DNA of 5,177 bases from Thermoplasmatota archaeon (GTDB lineage Archaea; Thermoplasmatota; Thermoplasmata; Thermoplasmatales; Thermoplasmataceae), in contig JAMCUD010000030.1 in NCBI GenBank assembly GCA_023379355.1, forward strand, positions 1 through 5,177. The letters are read 5' to 3'. Position 1 is the stretch's first letter. The number at the start of each line of letters is the position of its first letter. Below, piece by piece: positions 1 to 5,170 of the stretch. The position numbers and the translations under genes were made by a program. A model generated the notes under the pieces. The model was not told the origin of the DNA. It ran no database searches and was given only the letters and a program-made list of their open reading frames with translations.

Positions 1-4
1 TTGA

Positions 5-133
5 GATGCCGAGGTTACGAAAGAATTCATAAATAACCTGATTCTCAATATACTGCCGGAAAAGAACAACTGGGAACTGAAAACAAATTATATAACAACA
101 GGGAAAGGGGGCGTCATCCATAACTTTGACTAT
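5..133 (+). other. coding-like 5' extension of the upstream gene, no usual start codon
   Basis: The reading frame of the gene that follows stays open for 43 more codons to the left, bounded by an in-frame TGA at 2-4. The translation reads like real protein: an amphipathic helix (KEFINNLILNIL), then NWELKTNYITTGKGG and VIHNFDY. The G-x-x-H-x-F-D arrangement resembles the start of restriction-endonuclease-fold domains. No ATG, GTG or TTG occurs in this frame between 5 and 133. Either the gene is interrupted near the window edge, or translation starts from an unusual codon, or only the shorter product is made. Confidence 0.45.
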
Positions 134-727
134 ATGCTCGTCTCCAGGGATGAAGCCGAGAAGATCCCCATTCTTTTGCTCAAAGGCGGAAAGAATGAGA
201 GGCTGGATCAGATTGCAGGGCTCCATTTGAAGTCCAAAGCCATTAATGCTACGAGAAAGATAGCAATATCGAGTACTTCTTGCACACCTTATGAAAACTT
301 TCTGGCTGGAATATTTAATGTTAACATCATAAGAGAGAGCTCAACAGAGCAGTTATCTCTCATGGAGTCGGAAAGAAAGACAAGAAACGATATTAGAACT
401 GCCAGGAAAGCTGAAACCACCATCAGAAATCAGCCCATTGTAAAGAAAAAGCGCGAATATAATGCCAACAGAAAACGCCGGGACCGAACGAAGATCGTTC
501 ATGACATTCTGGAGCTTGCGGATTCCAATGGCACTCTTGGTATCACGAAAATAATCTACAGATGCAACCTGAATTACAATTCCGCCCAGAAAATTATAAA
601 TGACCTTGTTTCCAGAAAGCTAATTGAAGTAATGGCTTCAAACGGAATAAAGAAGAAATTCAGGATTACAGAAACTGGCTTGACATTTCTCAGCGACTTG
701 AAGAAACTGAGTTTTGTTGACAGATAG
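134..727 (+). CDS. possible nuclease-fold protein with C-terminal ArnR1-like winged helix
   Basis: This is probably a DNA-binding protein, possibly a transcription regulator; its exact role is unknown. Residues about 113-192 form a winged helix-turn-helix of the ArnR1-like type (HTH_45) common in archaea: the RTKIVHDILELA helix, then ITKIIYRCNLNYNSAQKIINDLVSRKLIE as the helix-turn-helix, then a wing and an ITETGLTFL helix. Residues 1-70, with the preceding 43 codons, look like a restriction-endonuclease-like alpha/beta fold (FDYML strand, PILLLK strand, then a helix and an AISST strand). Where the catalytic E-x-K would fall there is L-x-K (K17), so nuclease activity is doubtful. Residues 74-112 are a charged, probably helical linker. 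The ATG at 134 has no Shine-Dalgarno sequence, and the protein appears to extend upstream, so this start is uncertain. An oligo-T terminator separates it from the trp operon. The winged helix call is fairly secure; the N-terminal fold is tentative. Confidence 0.65.
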   Translation: MLVSRDEAEKIPILLLKGGKNERLDQIAGLHLKSKAINATRKIAISSTSCTPYENFLAGIFNVNIIRESSTEQLSLMESERKTRNDIRTARKAETTIRNQPIVKKKREYNANRKRRDRTKIVHDILELADSNGTLGITKIIYRCNLNYNSAQKIINDLVSRKLIEVMASNGIKKKFRITETGLTFLSDLKKLSFVDR

Positions 728-746
728 TTTTTTATTCAATTTTCTT
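728..746 (+). terminator. oligo-T transcription terminator
   Basis: A run of six T directly follows the TAG stop codon, and a second TTTT block comes a few bases later. Archaeal transcription commonly ends at such T-runs without a hairpin. It would end the upstream gene's message and isolate it from the trp promoter about 580 bases further on. Confidence 0.5.
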
Positions 747-788
747 AAGAGAACGCCTAACAATTTATCAACTGGCGATCTTCCTTAA
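745..788. repeat. imperfect inverted repeat (hairpin)
   Basis: TTAAGAGAACGCC (745-757) pairs with GGCGATCTTCCTTAA (774-788). There are 12 base pairs, with one bulged A on the left arm, three bulged bases (ATC) on the right arm, and a 16-base loop. It sits just after the upstream gene's oligo-T terminator. It could stabilise or process the 3' end of that message, or be an old mobile element end. Its function is unknown. Confidence 0.4.
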
Positions 789-830
789 CACCTTGGGCTT
801 TTTCTTAGTTTCAATGTTTGATCTGCCCAT
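768..830 (-). CDS. doubtful 20-residue basic micro-ORF
   Basis: On the minus strand an ATG at 830 opens a 20-codon ORF ending in TGA. The peptide begins MGRSNIETKKK, continues PKVLRKIAS, and has seven Lys or Arg among 20 residues. No Shine-Dalgarno sequence precedes it. An AT-rich CATATATAA lies only about 10 bases before the ATG, too close for a leaderless TATA box. Past the stop the same frame continues with another basic stretch (IVRRSLKKIE), which could mean a decayed gene. I do not recognise the peptide, and it may be chance. Confidence 0.15.
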   Translation of the reverse strand: MGRSNIETKKKPKVLRKIAS

Positions 831-841
831 GAGGTTATATA

Positions 842-858
842 TGATCATATTATGATCA
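842..858. repeat. 17-bp perfect palindrome TGATCATA-T-TATGATCA
   Basis: This is an exact dyad with 8-bp arms and a single central base. Its size and symmetry suit a dimeric winged-helix or ribbon-helix-helix repressor, but no clear promoter or gene start lies next to it. The surrounding sequence is AT-rich, which raises the chance of a coincidental palindrome. Confidence 0.3.
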
Positions 859-976
859 ATTGCATAGTCATAGGAACTATTTACCGTATACCAGATATTA
901 TCCTAACCGATGATCTATTCCAGTATTGAGAATGCCCGTAATTTAAGTATTGTTTTATATGTCAAAGATATAAATT

Positions 977-1051
977 ATGGAAGATCTTGCACGGAAAATA
1001 CTTCCTGGAAGACCAAAGAGGAAAGAGAAAATTGAAGATGCATTTTTGTAA
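977..1051 (+). CDS. doubtful 24-residue micro-ORF
   Basis: An ATG at 977 opens a 24-codon ORF ending in TAA. The peptide is MEDLARKILPGRPKRKEK followed by IEDAFL. It is charged, with a G-R-P-K-R-K patch. A TATA-like TTTTATAT lies at 953-960, about 20 bases before the ATG and slightly too near for ideal leaderless spacing. No Shine-Dalgarno sequence is present. The downstream sequence in the next frame (VKVMP) also looks weakly protein-like, so a decayed longer gene is possible. The product is unrecognised. Confidence 0.15.
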   Translation: MEDLARKILPGRPKRKEKIEDAFL

Positions 1052-1090
1052 AAGTCATGCCGTAAGATTTTACAGAGATAGGTTCAGATT

Positions 1091-1213
1091 TTAATATTTA
1101 GTTAATGTCGACATGGATTTAAGCCACTTAATTTTCATTTTATTCTTTCCTCCAATTCTCCTTAATTCGTAAATCCCATCAGTTCCTGTTTCCACAGATA
1201 GAGACTCCTGCAT
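1091..1213 (-). CDS. doubtful 40-residue micro-ORF
   Basis: On the minus strand an ATG at 1213 opens 40 codons ending in TAA, with an in-frame TGA two codons upstream of the start. The peptide begins MQESLSVETGTDGIYELRRI and ends KSMSTLTKY. Its composition is protein-like, with one Trp and several Lys and Arg. No ribosome-binding site or clear TATA box was found before it. It would be divergent from trpB, about 135 bases away. The family is not recognised. It may be a remnant or chance. Confidence 0.18.
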   Translation of the reverse strand: MQESLSVETGTDGIYELRRIGGKNKMKIKWLKSMSTLTKY

Positions 1214-1282
1214 AGATCATAGGAAGAGGAATTCAGAGTAAAATGAGCGAAGGTTATCACAAGATGCCTGATGCCTTTCCTT

Positions 1283-1297
1283 CATTATATTTTAATG
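1283..1297. promoter_or_regulatory. upstream CATTA-N5-TAATG dyad, possible operator
   Basis: The sequence CATTA TATTT TAATG is an inverted repeat about 20 bases upstream of the trp TATA box. The same half-sites recur between the TATA box and the trpB start. Three related dyads around one promoter suggest a regulator-binding array, but the AT-rich context keeps confidence low. Confidence 0.25.
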
Positions 1298-1318
1298 TTT
1301 TAAAAAAAACAATAACGC

Positions 1319-1325
1319 TTATATA
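1319..1325 (+). promoter_or_regulatory. TATA box of the trp operon
   Basis: TTATATA, within GCTTATATAC, matches the archaeal TATA box. Its centre at about 1322 lies 26 bases before the ATG at 1348, exactly where transcription would start on that ATG. This predicts a leaderless trpB message. An A8 run lies just upstream at 1302-1309. The box is enclosed by a small dyad, GCTTA (1317-1321) and TAAGC (1327-1331). Confidence 0.7.
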
Positions 1326-1328
1326 CTA

Positions 1329-1352
1329 AGCATTAATGCACATTATAATGCT
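1329..1352. promoter_or_regulatory. palindrome cluster over the transcription start, candidate operator
   Basis: Two perfect 10-bp palindromes lie one base apart: GCATTAATGC (1330-1339) and CATTATAATG (1341-1350). Together they are framed by the inverted pair AGCATTA (1329-1335) and TAATGCT (1346-1352). They occupy the space between the TATA box and the first codon of trpB, where bound protein would block the polymerase. The regulator is unknown. The arrangement is seen directly; the operator role is inferred. Confidence 0.4.
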
Positions 1353-2592
1353 ATCAGCTCAGAGCACGGAGGTCTTGCCAGATAGGTGGTACAACATAGT
1401 GCCTGATTTACCAGAACCACTCTCTCCACCAATTGACAATTTTAAGGATAAGTCATCAATAGAACTTCTGAACTCTCTACTTCCAAAGGAGGTTTTGAGG
1501 CAGGAATTCACCTTCAACAGGTATGAGACTATACCTGACGAAGTTAGAAATTCATACGAACAGATAGGAAGGCCAACACCGCTATTCCGGGCAAAGGGAT
1601 TTGAAGATTTCCTGGGATACAAGGGCAAAATATTCATAAAGTTCGAGGGGGCAACTGTTACAGGTTCCCATAAAATTAACACTGCGATTCCTCAGGCTTA
1701 CTATGCAAGAAATGAAGGCATAGAGAGTGTTGTTACTGAAACCGGAGCTGGGCAGTGGGGGACTGCAACAGCTCTTGCCGCTGCCATGAACAATATGAGA
1801 AGTACGGTTTTTATGGTAGGGGTAAGCTACAGACAAAAGCCCCTCAGGAAAAAGATAATGGAATTGTATGGTGCCAAAGTATATTCAAGTCCATCTAGAG
1901 AAACTGAAACAGGCAGGAAATACCTGGAAAAAGACAGCAATCATCCCGGATCACTTGGGATAGCCATAAGTGAAGCTTCCGAATACACGCTCCAGCATAA
2001 CGCCAAATATTTAGTCGGCAGCGTAATGAACAGTGTACTTACACATCAAAGTGTCATAGGCCAGGAAACCATAAGGCAGCTTGAAATACTTGGTGAAGAG
2101 GCCGATATTCTTATTGGCAGTGTAGGTGGAGGGAGTAACTTTGGCGGTTTTGTCTATCCGTTTATCGGCCAGCAAAAGGATATACAAGCAATTGCATCAA
2201 CAGCACAGGAGGTACCAAAGCTCACAAGGGGAGAGTACCGGTATGACAGACTGGACACAGCTGGTTTGCTGCCATCTGTAAAGATGTATTCCCTGGGTCA
2301 TGATTTCGTACCTGAAGGAATATATTCAGGAGGCCTCAGGTATCACGGTTCTGCTCCATCTCTATCACTCCTTATAAAAAATAAACTAGTCAAGGCCGAG
2401 GAGGTGGGGGAAAGCGAAGTTATCGATGCCCTTAGAATCTTTGCTAGAACTCAGGGGGTTGTGGCAGCGCCGGAATCTGGACATGCAATAGCGTCTGCTA
2501 TCCGATACTGCAGGTCTTCTAATGATAGGAAGAACGTTTTGATAAATGTAAGTGGGAACGGCCTTCTGGATCTATCCATATTTGAAAGGTGA
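1348..2592 (+). CDS. trpB: tryptophan synthase beta chain, TrpB2 type
   Basis: This is a PLP enzyme that condenses indole with serine to form tryptophan in the cytoplasm, with TrpA supplying the indole. It has 414 residues from the ATG at 1348. Features of the TrpB2 family rather than classical TrpB1 are the N-terminal [15 protein letters not shown] segment (14-28), GRPTPL (74-79), [14 protein letters not shown] with the Schiff-base lysine K109, ETGAGQWG with catalytic E131 and Trp where TrpB1 has His, SYRQKP, and [11 protein letters not shown]. The glycine-rich phosphate loop VGGGSN is at 259-264, and the C-terminal VSGNGLLDL is at 401-409. An ATG 12 bases upstream (1336) would add MHII, but it lies only about 14 bases from the TATA box centre and would not be transcribed, so 1348 is preferred. 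It is the first gene of the operon, and the next start lies 5 bases after its stop. As the sole trpB beside trpA it is probably the TrpB2a subtype that works with TrpA. Confidence 0.95.
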   Translation: MLSAQSTEVLPDRWYNIVPDLPEPLSPPIDNFKDKSSIELLNSLLPKEVLRQEFTFNRYETIPDEVRNSYEQIGRPTPLFRAKGFEDFLGYKGKIFIKFEGATVTGSHKINTAIPQAYYARNEGIESVVTETGAGQWGTATALAAAMNNMRSTVFMVGVSYRQKPLRKKIMELYGAKVYSSPSRETETGRKYLEKDSNHPGSLGIAISEASEYTLQHNAKYLVGSVMNSVLTHQSVIGQETIRQLEILGEEADILIGSVGGGSNFGGFVYPFIGQQKDIQAIASTAQEVPKLTRGEYRYDRLDTAGLLPSVKMYSLGHDFVPEGIYSGGLRYHGSAPSLSLLIKNKLVKAEEVGESEVIDALRIFARTQGVVAAPESGHAIASAIRYCRSSNDRKNVLINVSGNGLLDLSIFER

Positions 2593-2593
2593 T
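2587..2593 (+). promoter_or_regulatory. Shine-Dalgarno AGGTGAT deciding the trpA start
   Basis: AGGTGAT matches the complement of the archaeal 16S rRNA 3' end. It contains the trpB stop TGA. GGTG is followed by six bases and then TTG at 2598, the same spacing seen before trpD and trpF. The other candidate start, GTG at 2589, lies inside this element and has no site of its own. Confidence 0.6.
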
Positions 2594-2597
2594 TGAA

Positions 2598-3332
2598 TTG
2601 AGAAACCTCATAGCTTACATGACAGCTAATTATCCAAGCCGCGAGAAGTTCCTATCCTTTGTAGATGCCATATGCGTTACAGGAGTAGATTACGTTGAAA
2701 TTGGGCTTCCAAGCTCAAACCCTATTTATGATGGGCCGACCATAAGATCTACTCACCAGCCTGAGAATATGTTTACAAAAGAAGATATGGCTCTAGTCTG
2801 CAGTAAACTCCAAGATGCTGGCATTAAAGTTTATGCCCTTTCATACTACAGAGACATCCTTAATGCTGAAGGTAACAGGCTAGTTCTTATTAGGAATGCA
2901 GGCTTTGACGGAGTTATTCTCCCTGACCTATTAATTGATTATTTCAACATAAACGAGGATGTAATGGAGAAATTATATGATTTATCCCTTGAGGCAATAC
3001 CATTTTTTAATCCGGGCATGCCAGACAGAATAATAAAAAAGGAGGGGAAAAAAGCTAATTCATGGATATATTGTGGTTTGATGCCAAGCACTGGCATAAG
3101 AGTACCATATGATTATTATGCCGTTGCCTCCAGAATGCTTTCCCTTTTGTCAGGGAGAGAGGTGAATTTTGGATTTGGTATTCGTACTGATGACGACATA
3201 AGGAGGATCCTGTCTGCGAATGTTTCGGGAATTGCGGTTGGTACAGTACTGATTGATTACATAAAGACAGGAAATTATTCTGGTTTTCGGCACTTTCTAT
3301 CGCATGTAAGGGGTGTTATCGATGAAGCCTGA
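2598..3332 (+). CDS. trpA: tryptophan synthase alpha chain
   Basis: It cleaves indole-3-glycerol phosphate to indole and glyceraldehyde 3-phosphate, passing indole to TrpB. It is a TIM barrel of 244 residues from the TTG at 2598 (247 from GTG 2589), shorter than the roughly 268 of bacterial TrpA and similar to crenarchaeal forms. Visible motifs are AYMTANYPS at the N-terminus, VEIGLPSSNPIYDGP with the catalytic pair E34 and D45 (equivalent to E49 and D60 of enteric TrpA), the mobile-loop motif YCGLMPSTGI with T165 and G166 in place of the usual S-GVTG, and phosphate-binding FGFGI (191-195) and AVGT (213-216). It starts 5 bases after trpB stops and overlaps trpD by 11 bases, so translational coupling is likely. 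Only one Trp residue is present. The identity is secure; the start choice rests on the GGTG-N6 spacing. Confidence 0.93.
   Translation: MRNLIAYMTANYPSREKFLSFVDAICVTGVDYVEIGLPSSNPIYDGPTIRSTHQPENMFTKEDMALVCSKLQDAGIKVYALSYYRDILNAEGNRLVLIRNAGFDGVILPDLLIDYFNINEDVMEKLYDLSLEAIPFFNPGMPDRIIKKEGKKANSWIYCGLMPSTGIRVPYDYYAVASRMLSLLSGREVNFGFGIRTDDDIRRILSANVSGIAVGTVLIDYIKTGNYSGFRHFLSHVRGVIDEA
3309..3315 (+). promoter_or_regulatory. Shine-Dalgarno AGGGGTG deciding the trpD start
   Basis: GGTG is followed by six bases (ttatcg) and then the ATG at 3322. A GTG at 3313 lies inside this element and would add three residues (MLS). The site lies within the end of trpA, so ribosomes finishing trpA can start trpD directly. 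Confidence 0.6.
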
Positions 3333-4344
3333 ACTGGAGAAGGTTATAGCCGGAAATATCCTGGACCGGCATCCTGCCAGTGATCTGATGCTCTATCTTG
3401 CCTCTGATAACGCCTCTGATTCTGAGAGAGCGGCTTTTCTTTCAGCTTTGAAATTACGAAAAGAAACCCCGGAGGAGGTTCTGGGTTTTGCCGATGCCAT
3501 AAAATCCCTGTCAACACTTAAGAAGCTGCCAAATACAACAGACATCGTTGGCACCGGTGGCGATAAGAAATCAACAATAAATGTTAGTACGGCAGCCGCC
3601 TTGGTATGTTCAGCTCTGGGAATAAGAATTGCCAAGCATGGGAATTACAGTATAACTGGAGCCCATGGAAGTGCGGATTTCATCAAGTTTTTGGGCTACA
3701 ACATGGAATACAGTCCATTTCAGGCAGAACAAATCTTAGAAAGAATTGGATTTCTTTACATTCTTGCGCCTAGATTCAACAGCTCATTTAGCAGATTTGC
3801 TCGAGTAAGGAATATCCTTGGTTTTCCCAGTTTGTTCAACTATCTTGGACCGATAACTAACCCGGTTGACCCAGGTATAGTGGTGGCAGGTTCTTGTTCA
3901 GATGAGATTTTCGAAATGTACGTGAGAATATTTTCTCTTTCCGGGAAAAAGGCTGCGGTTGTAAAATCAATGGATGGTATGGATGAGATATCCCCCTTTG
4001 CGCCCTCAAGGATTGGCATAGTTAACTCAGACGTCTCGATCACCACTTTAGACCCGTCATGCATCTTAGATAGTAGGCCCAGTGATTCGAACTGTATACA
4101 GCCAAATCCAGAGGAAGCTTTCAGGATTACGATTGAAGGATTGTATGGAGAAAACATGGATTCCTCGGCTTTTATTGCGTTGAATGCTGCCCCCGCAGTT
4201 CTTCTGAATGGGTTTGCCACAGACATGAAACAGGCATATGACATATCAATCAAGGCCATGAAATCTGGAAGAGTGTCAAAATTCATTCAGGAAAAGATAG
4301 GTGTTATTAATGAAAATGTACGCGTTATCACAGACCGCTATTAA
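3322..4344 (+). CDS. trpD: anthranilate phosphoribosyltransferase
   Basis: It transfers the phosphoribosyl group of PRPP to anthranilate, the second pathway step. It has 340 residues, the usual family length. The N-terminal helical domain carries the family pattern AAFLSALKLRKETPEEVLGFADAI (38-61). The PRPP and metal site is shown by IVGTGGDKKSTINVST (75-90), KHGN (105-108), GSAD, RVRNILG with the conserved anthranilate-binding arginine R163, FNYLGPITNP (172-181) and MDGMDE with metal-binding D221 and E222. Two departures are visible: KHGNR has become KHGNY, and the family HPA motif near position 153 reads NSS, replacing a His thought to contact anthranilate. The GTGGD motif separates it from AMP and thymidine phosphorylases of the same fold. 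It overlaps trpA by 11 bases and trpF by 35 bases. It contains no tryptophan residue. Confidence 0.93.
   Translation: MKPELEKVIAGNILDRHPASDLMLYLASDNASDSERAAFLSALKLRKETPEEVLGFADAIKSLSTLKKLPNTTDIVGTGGDKKSTINVSTAAALVCSALGIRIAKHGNYSITGAHGSADFIKFLGYNMEYSPFQAEQILERIGFLYILAPRFNSSFSRFARVRNILGFPSLFNYLGPITNPVDPGIVVAGSCSDEIFEMYVRIFSLSGKKAAVVKSMDGMDEISPFAPSRIGIVNSDVSITTLDPSCILDSRPSDSNCIQPNPEEAFRITIEGLYGENMDSSAFIALNAAPAVLLNGFATDMKQAYDISIKAMKSGRVSKFIQEKIGVINENVRVITDRY
4299..4303 (+). promoter_or_regulatory. Shine-Dalgarno AGGTG deciding the trpF start
   Basis: GGTG is followed by six bases (ttatta) and then the ATG at 4310. The 15 bases 4300-4314 match 13 of 15 bases at the trpD start (3312-3326). The GTG at 4301 lies inside the element and is not a likely start. 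Confidence 0.6.
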
Positions 4345-4933
4345 GATATGCGGGATAACGAGGCTTGAGGACGCAATTATTGCACACAGCCTGGGAGCAA
4401 GTATGGTTGGAGTAATTTTTGACCGGTGCGTGATACGGCACGGAAGCGTTGAAGTGGCTACAATGATAGCAGATGCCGGAATAGCCACAGTAACTGTACA
4501 TACTTCTGAAGTTAAGGAAGTAGCTGGAAATGAGTCATTTGTGCAGTTGCATTATAATCACACTCCCCAGCATATTGAAAAGATCAGAGAAAAAACAGGA
4601 AAGGGAATCATTTCAGTAGTGAAGGCAGGCGATACCGACCAGACACTGGAAAAGGTTGAGGAACTCAGCACCGCCCACCCGGATTATATACTTGTGGAAG
4701 ACAAGGCAGGAATCGCCAGGAGAAAAGATCTCATTATGGGACTGGCTGGTAAGAGAGGCATCGGTTTCGCGGGGGGTATAACTGTTTCACAGCTATCCGA
4801 ACTGATGCGATACAAACCTGCTATGATTGATGCCAGCAGCTCTATGGAAATATCTGCCGGAATCAAATCAGCTGAAAAGATGAGAGCTTTCATCAGGGAG
4901 GCTGCAGCGTATGCAGATATATACCAGAATTAA
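4310..4933 (+). CDS. trpF: phosphoribosylanthranilate isomerase
   Basis: It isomerises N-(5-phosphoribosyl)anthranilate to CdRP, the third pathway step, using a TIM barrel. It has 207 residues from the ATG at 4310; an ATG at 4316 is also possible. Family motifs are IKICGIT (11-17) with the catalytic general-base C14, LGASMVGVIFD on strand 2, a single Arg in VIRHGS near position 43, FVQLHYNHTP (77-86), ILVEDKAG with the probable general-acid D131, FAGGIT (153-158), and IDASSSME followed by SAGIKSAEKMRAFI at the phosphate site. It is divergent: the usual GGTG loop after the catalytic Asp is absent (AGIARRKDL instead) and PGKKD reads AGIKS. These changes look tolerable because both catalytic residues remain. 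It overlaps trpD by 35 bases and trpE by 23 bases. No tryptophan residue is present. Confidence 0.9.
   Translation: MKMYALSQTAIKICGITRLEDAIIAHSLGASMVGVIFDRCVIRHGSVEVATMIADAGIATVTVHTSEVKEVAGNESFVQLHYNHTPQHIEKIREKTGKGIISVVKAGDTDQTLEKVEELSTAHPDYILVEDKAGIARRKDLIMGLAGKRGIGFAGGITVSQLSELMRYKPAMIDASSSMEISAGIKSAEKMRAFIREAAAYADIYQN
4896..4904 (+). promoter_or_regulatory. Shine-Dalgarno GGGAGGCTG of trpE
   Basis: GGAGG followed by CTG approximates the GGAGGTG core. The six bases after it lead to ATG 4911, the same geometry as at the other internal starts. It lies inside the end of trpF. Confidence 0.5.
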
Positions 4934-5165
4934 AGATCTTGTTAAGGGCCGGAAAAATTTTGCTTATTTCTGCAGGTTCGACGATAGCGGAACTAACGGC
5001 AGAGAGTTTCTGTTTCTGTCTGATAAGCCTGGAATAAGTATTTTTGATCGCAATTTCAATGAGATCGATCCCCTTCTTAATTCAGAAAATCAGATTCCGG
5101 CAATTATAACCTATGATTTTGTTGACTCGATATATCCGTCAATAGGTATCAAGAGAAGCGTGTGA
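4911..5165 (+). CDS. trpE: N-terminal part of anthranilate synthase component I, truncated or split
   Basis: Anthranilate synthase component I, with TrpG, converts chorismate and glutamine to anthranilate. Only 84 residues are read before an in-frame TGA, whereas TrpE is normally above 400. The short ORF fits the start of the TrpE N-terminal domain: a strand FLFLSDKPGISIF, a connecting region, and IPAIITYDFVDSIYPSI. This last part resembles the G-x-x-x-YD-x-V strand of that domain and is its strongest identifier. The catalytic chorismate-binding domain would lie beyond 5177. Position after trpF fits the B-A-D-F-E order of Sulfolobus-type operons. The stop may reflect a true split gene, a frameshift (biological or in assembly) or a decayed copy. 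The two other frames near the stop read VCDYNA and RVIIMQ; I cannot tell whether either is the true continuation. It is probably TrpE-derived, on context plus weak motif similarity. Confidence 0.6.
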   Translation: MQIYTRIKDLVKGRKNFAYFCRFDDSGTNGREFLFLSDKPGISIFDRNFNEIDPLLNSENQIPAIITYDFVDSIYPSIGIKRSV

Positions 5166-5170
5166 TTATA

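Larger units (their letters stand above)
728..1316. other. long AT-rich intergenic region without a convincing gene
   Basis: Nothing in this stretch reads as a substantial gene on either strand. It contains the oligo-T terminator at its left end, an imperfect hairpin (745-788), a 17-bp palindrome (842-858), a 10-bp palindrome ATGTCGACAT (1105-1114), an A8 run (1302-1309) and three micro-ORFs of 20, 24 and 40 codons that are listed separately with low confidence. I saw no tRNA-like cloverleaf, CRISPR repeat or recognisable insertion sequence end. The region could hold small RNA genes or decayed coding remnants. Confidence 0.6.

Noticed and set aside
1105..1114. Perfect palindrome ATGTCGACAT
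   Set aside because: A single 10-bp palindrome far from any start is expected by chance often enough; no related copies were seen nearby.
1243..1329. 28-codon ORF before trpB, possible leader peptide for attenuation
   Set aside because: It has no Trp codon, and the trp TATA box lies within its 3' end, so it would not be on the trp transcript.
728..1347. Search for tRNA, CRISPR array, riboswitch or insertion sequence
   Set aside because: No cloverleaf, regularly spaced repeats, T-box features or paired terminal repeats with a transposase were visible.
1359..1836. Two minus-strand ORFs of 107 and 84 codons within trpB
   Set aside because: They lie opposite a strongly conserved TrpB2 reading frame and have no recognisable motifs; they are antisense shadows.
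3393..4286. Minus-strand ORFs of 80 and 148 codons within trpD
   Set aside because: They are antisense to conserved TrpD motifs, with no family resemblance or ribosome site.
4495..4500. TGTACA, the TrpY-type TRP box sequence
   Set aside because: It lies inside trpF coding sequence, far from the promoter, and no copy is seen near the trp TATA box.
4276..4893. Minus-strand ORFs of 70 and 69 codons within trpF
   Set aside because: They are antisense shadows of a clear TrpF sequence.
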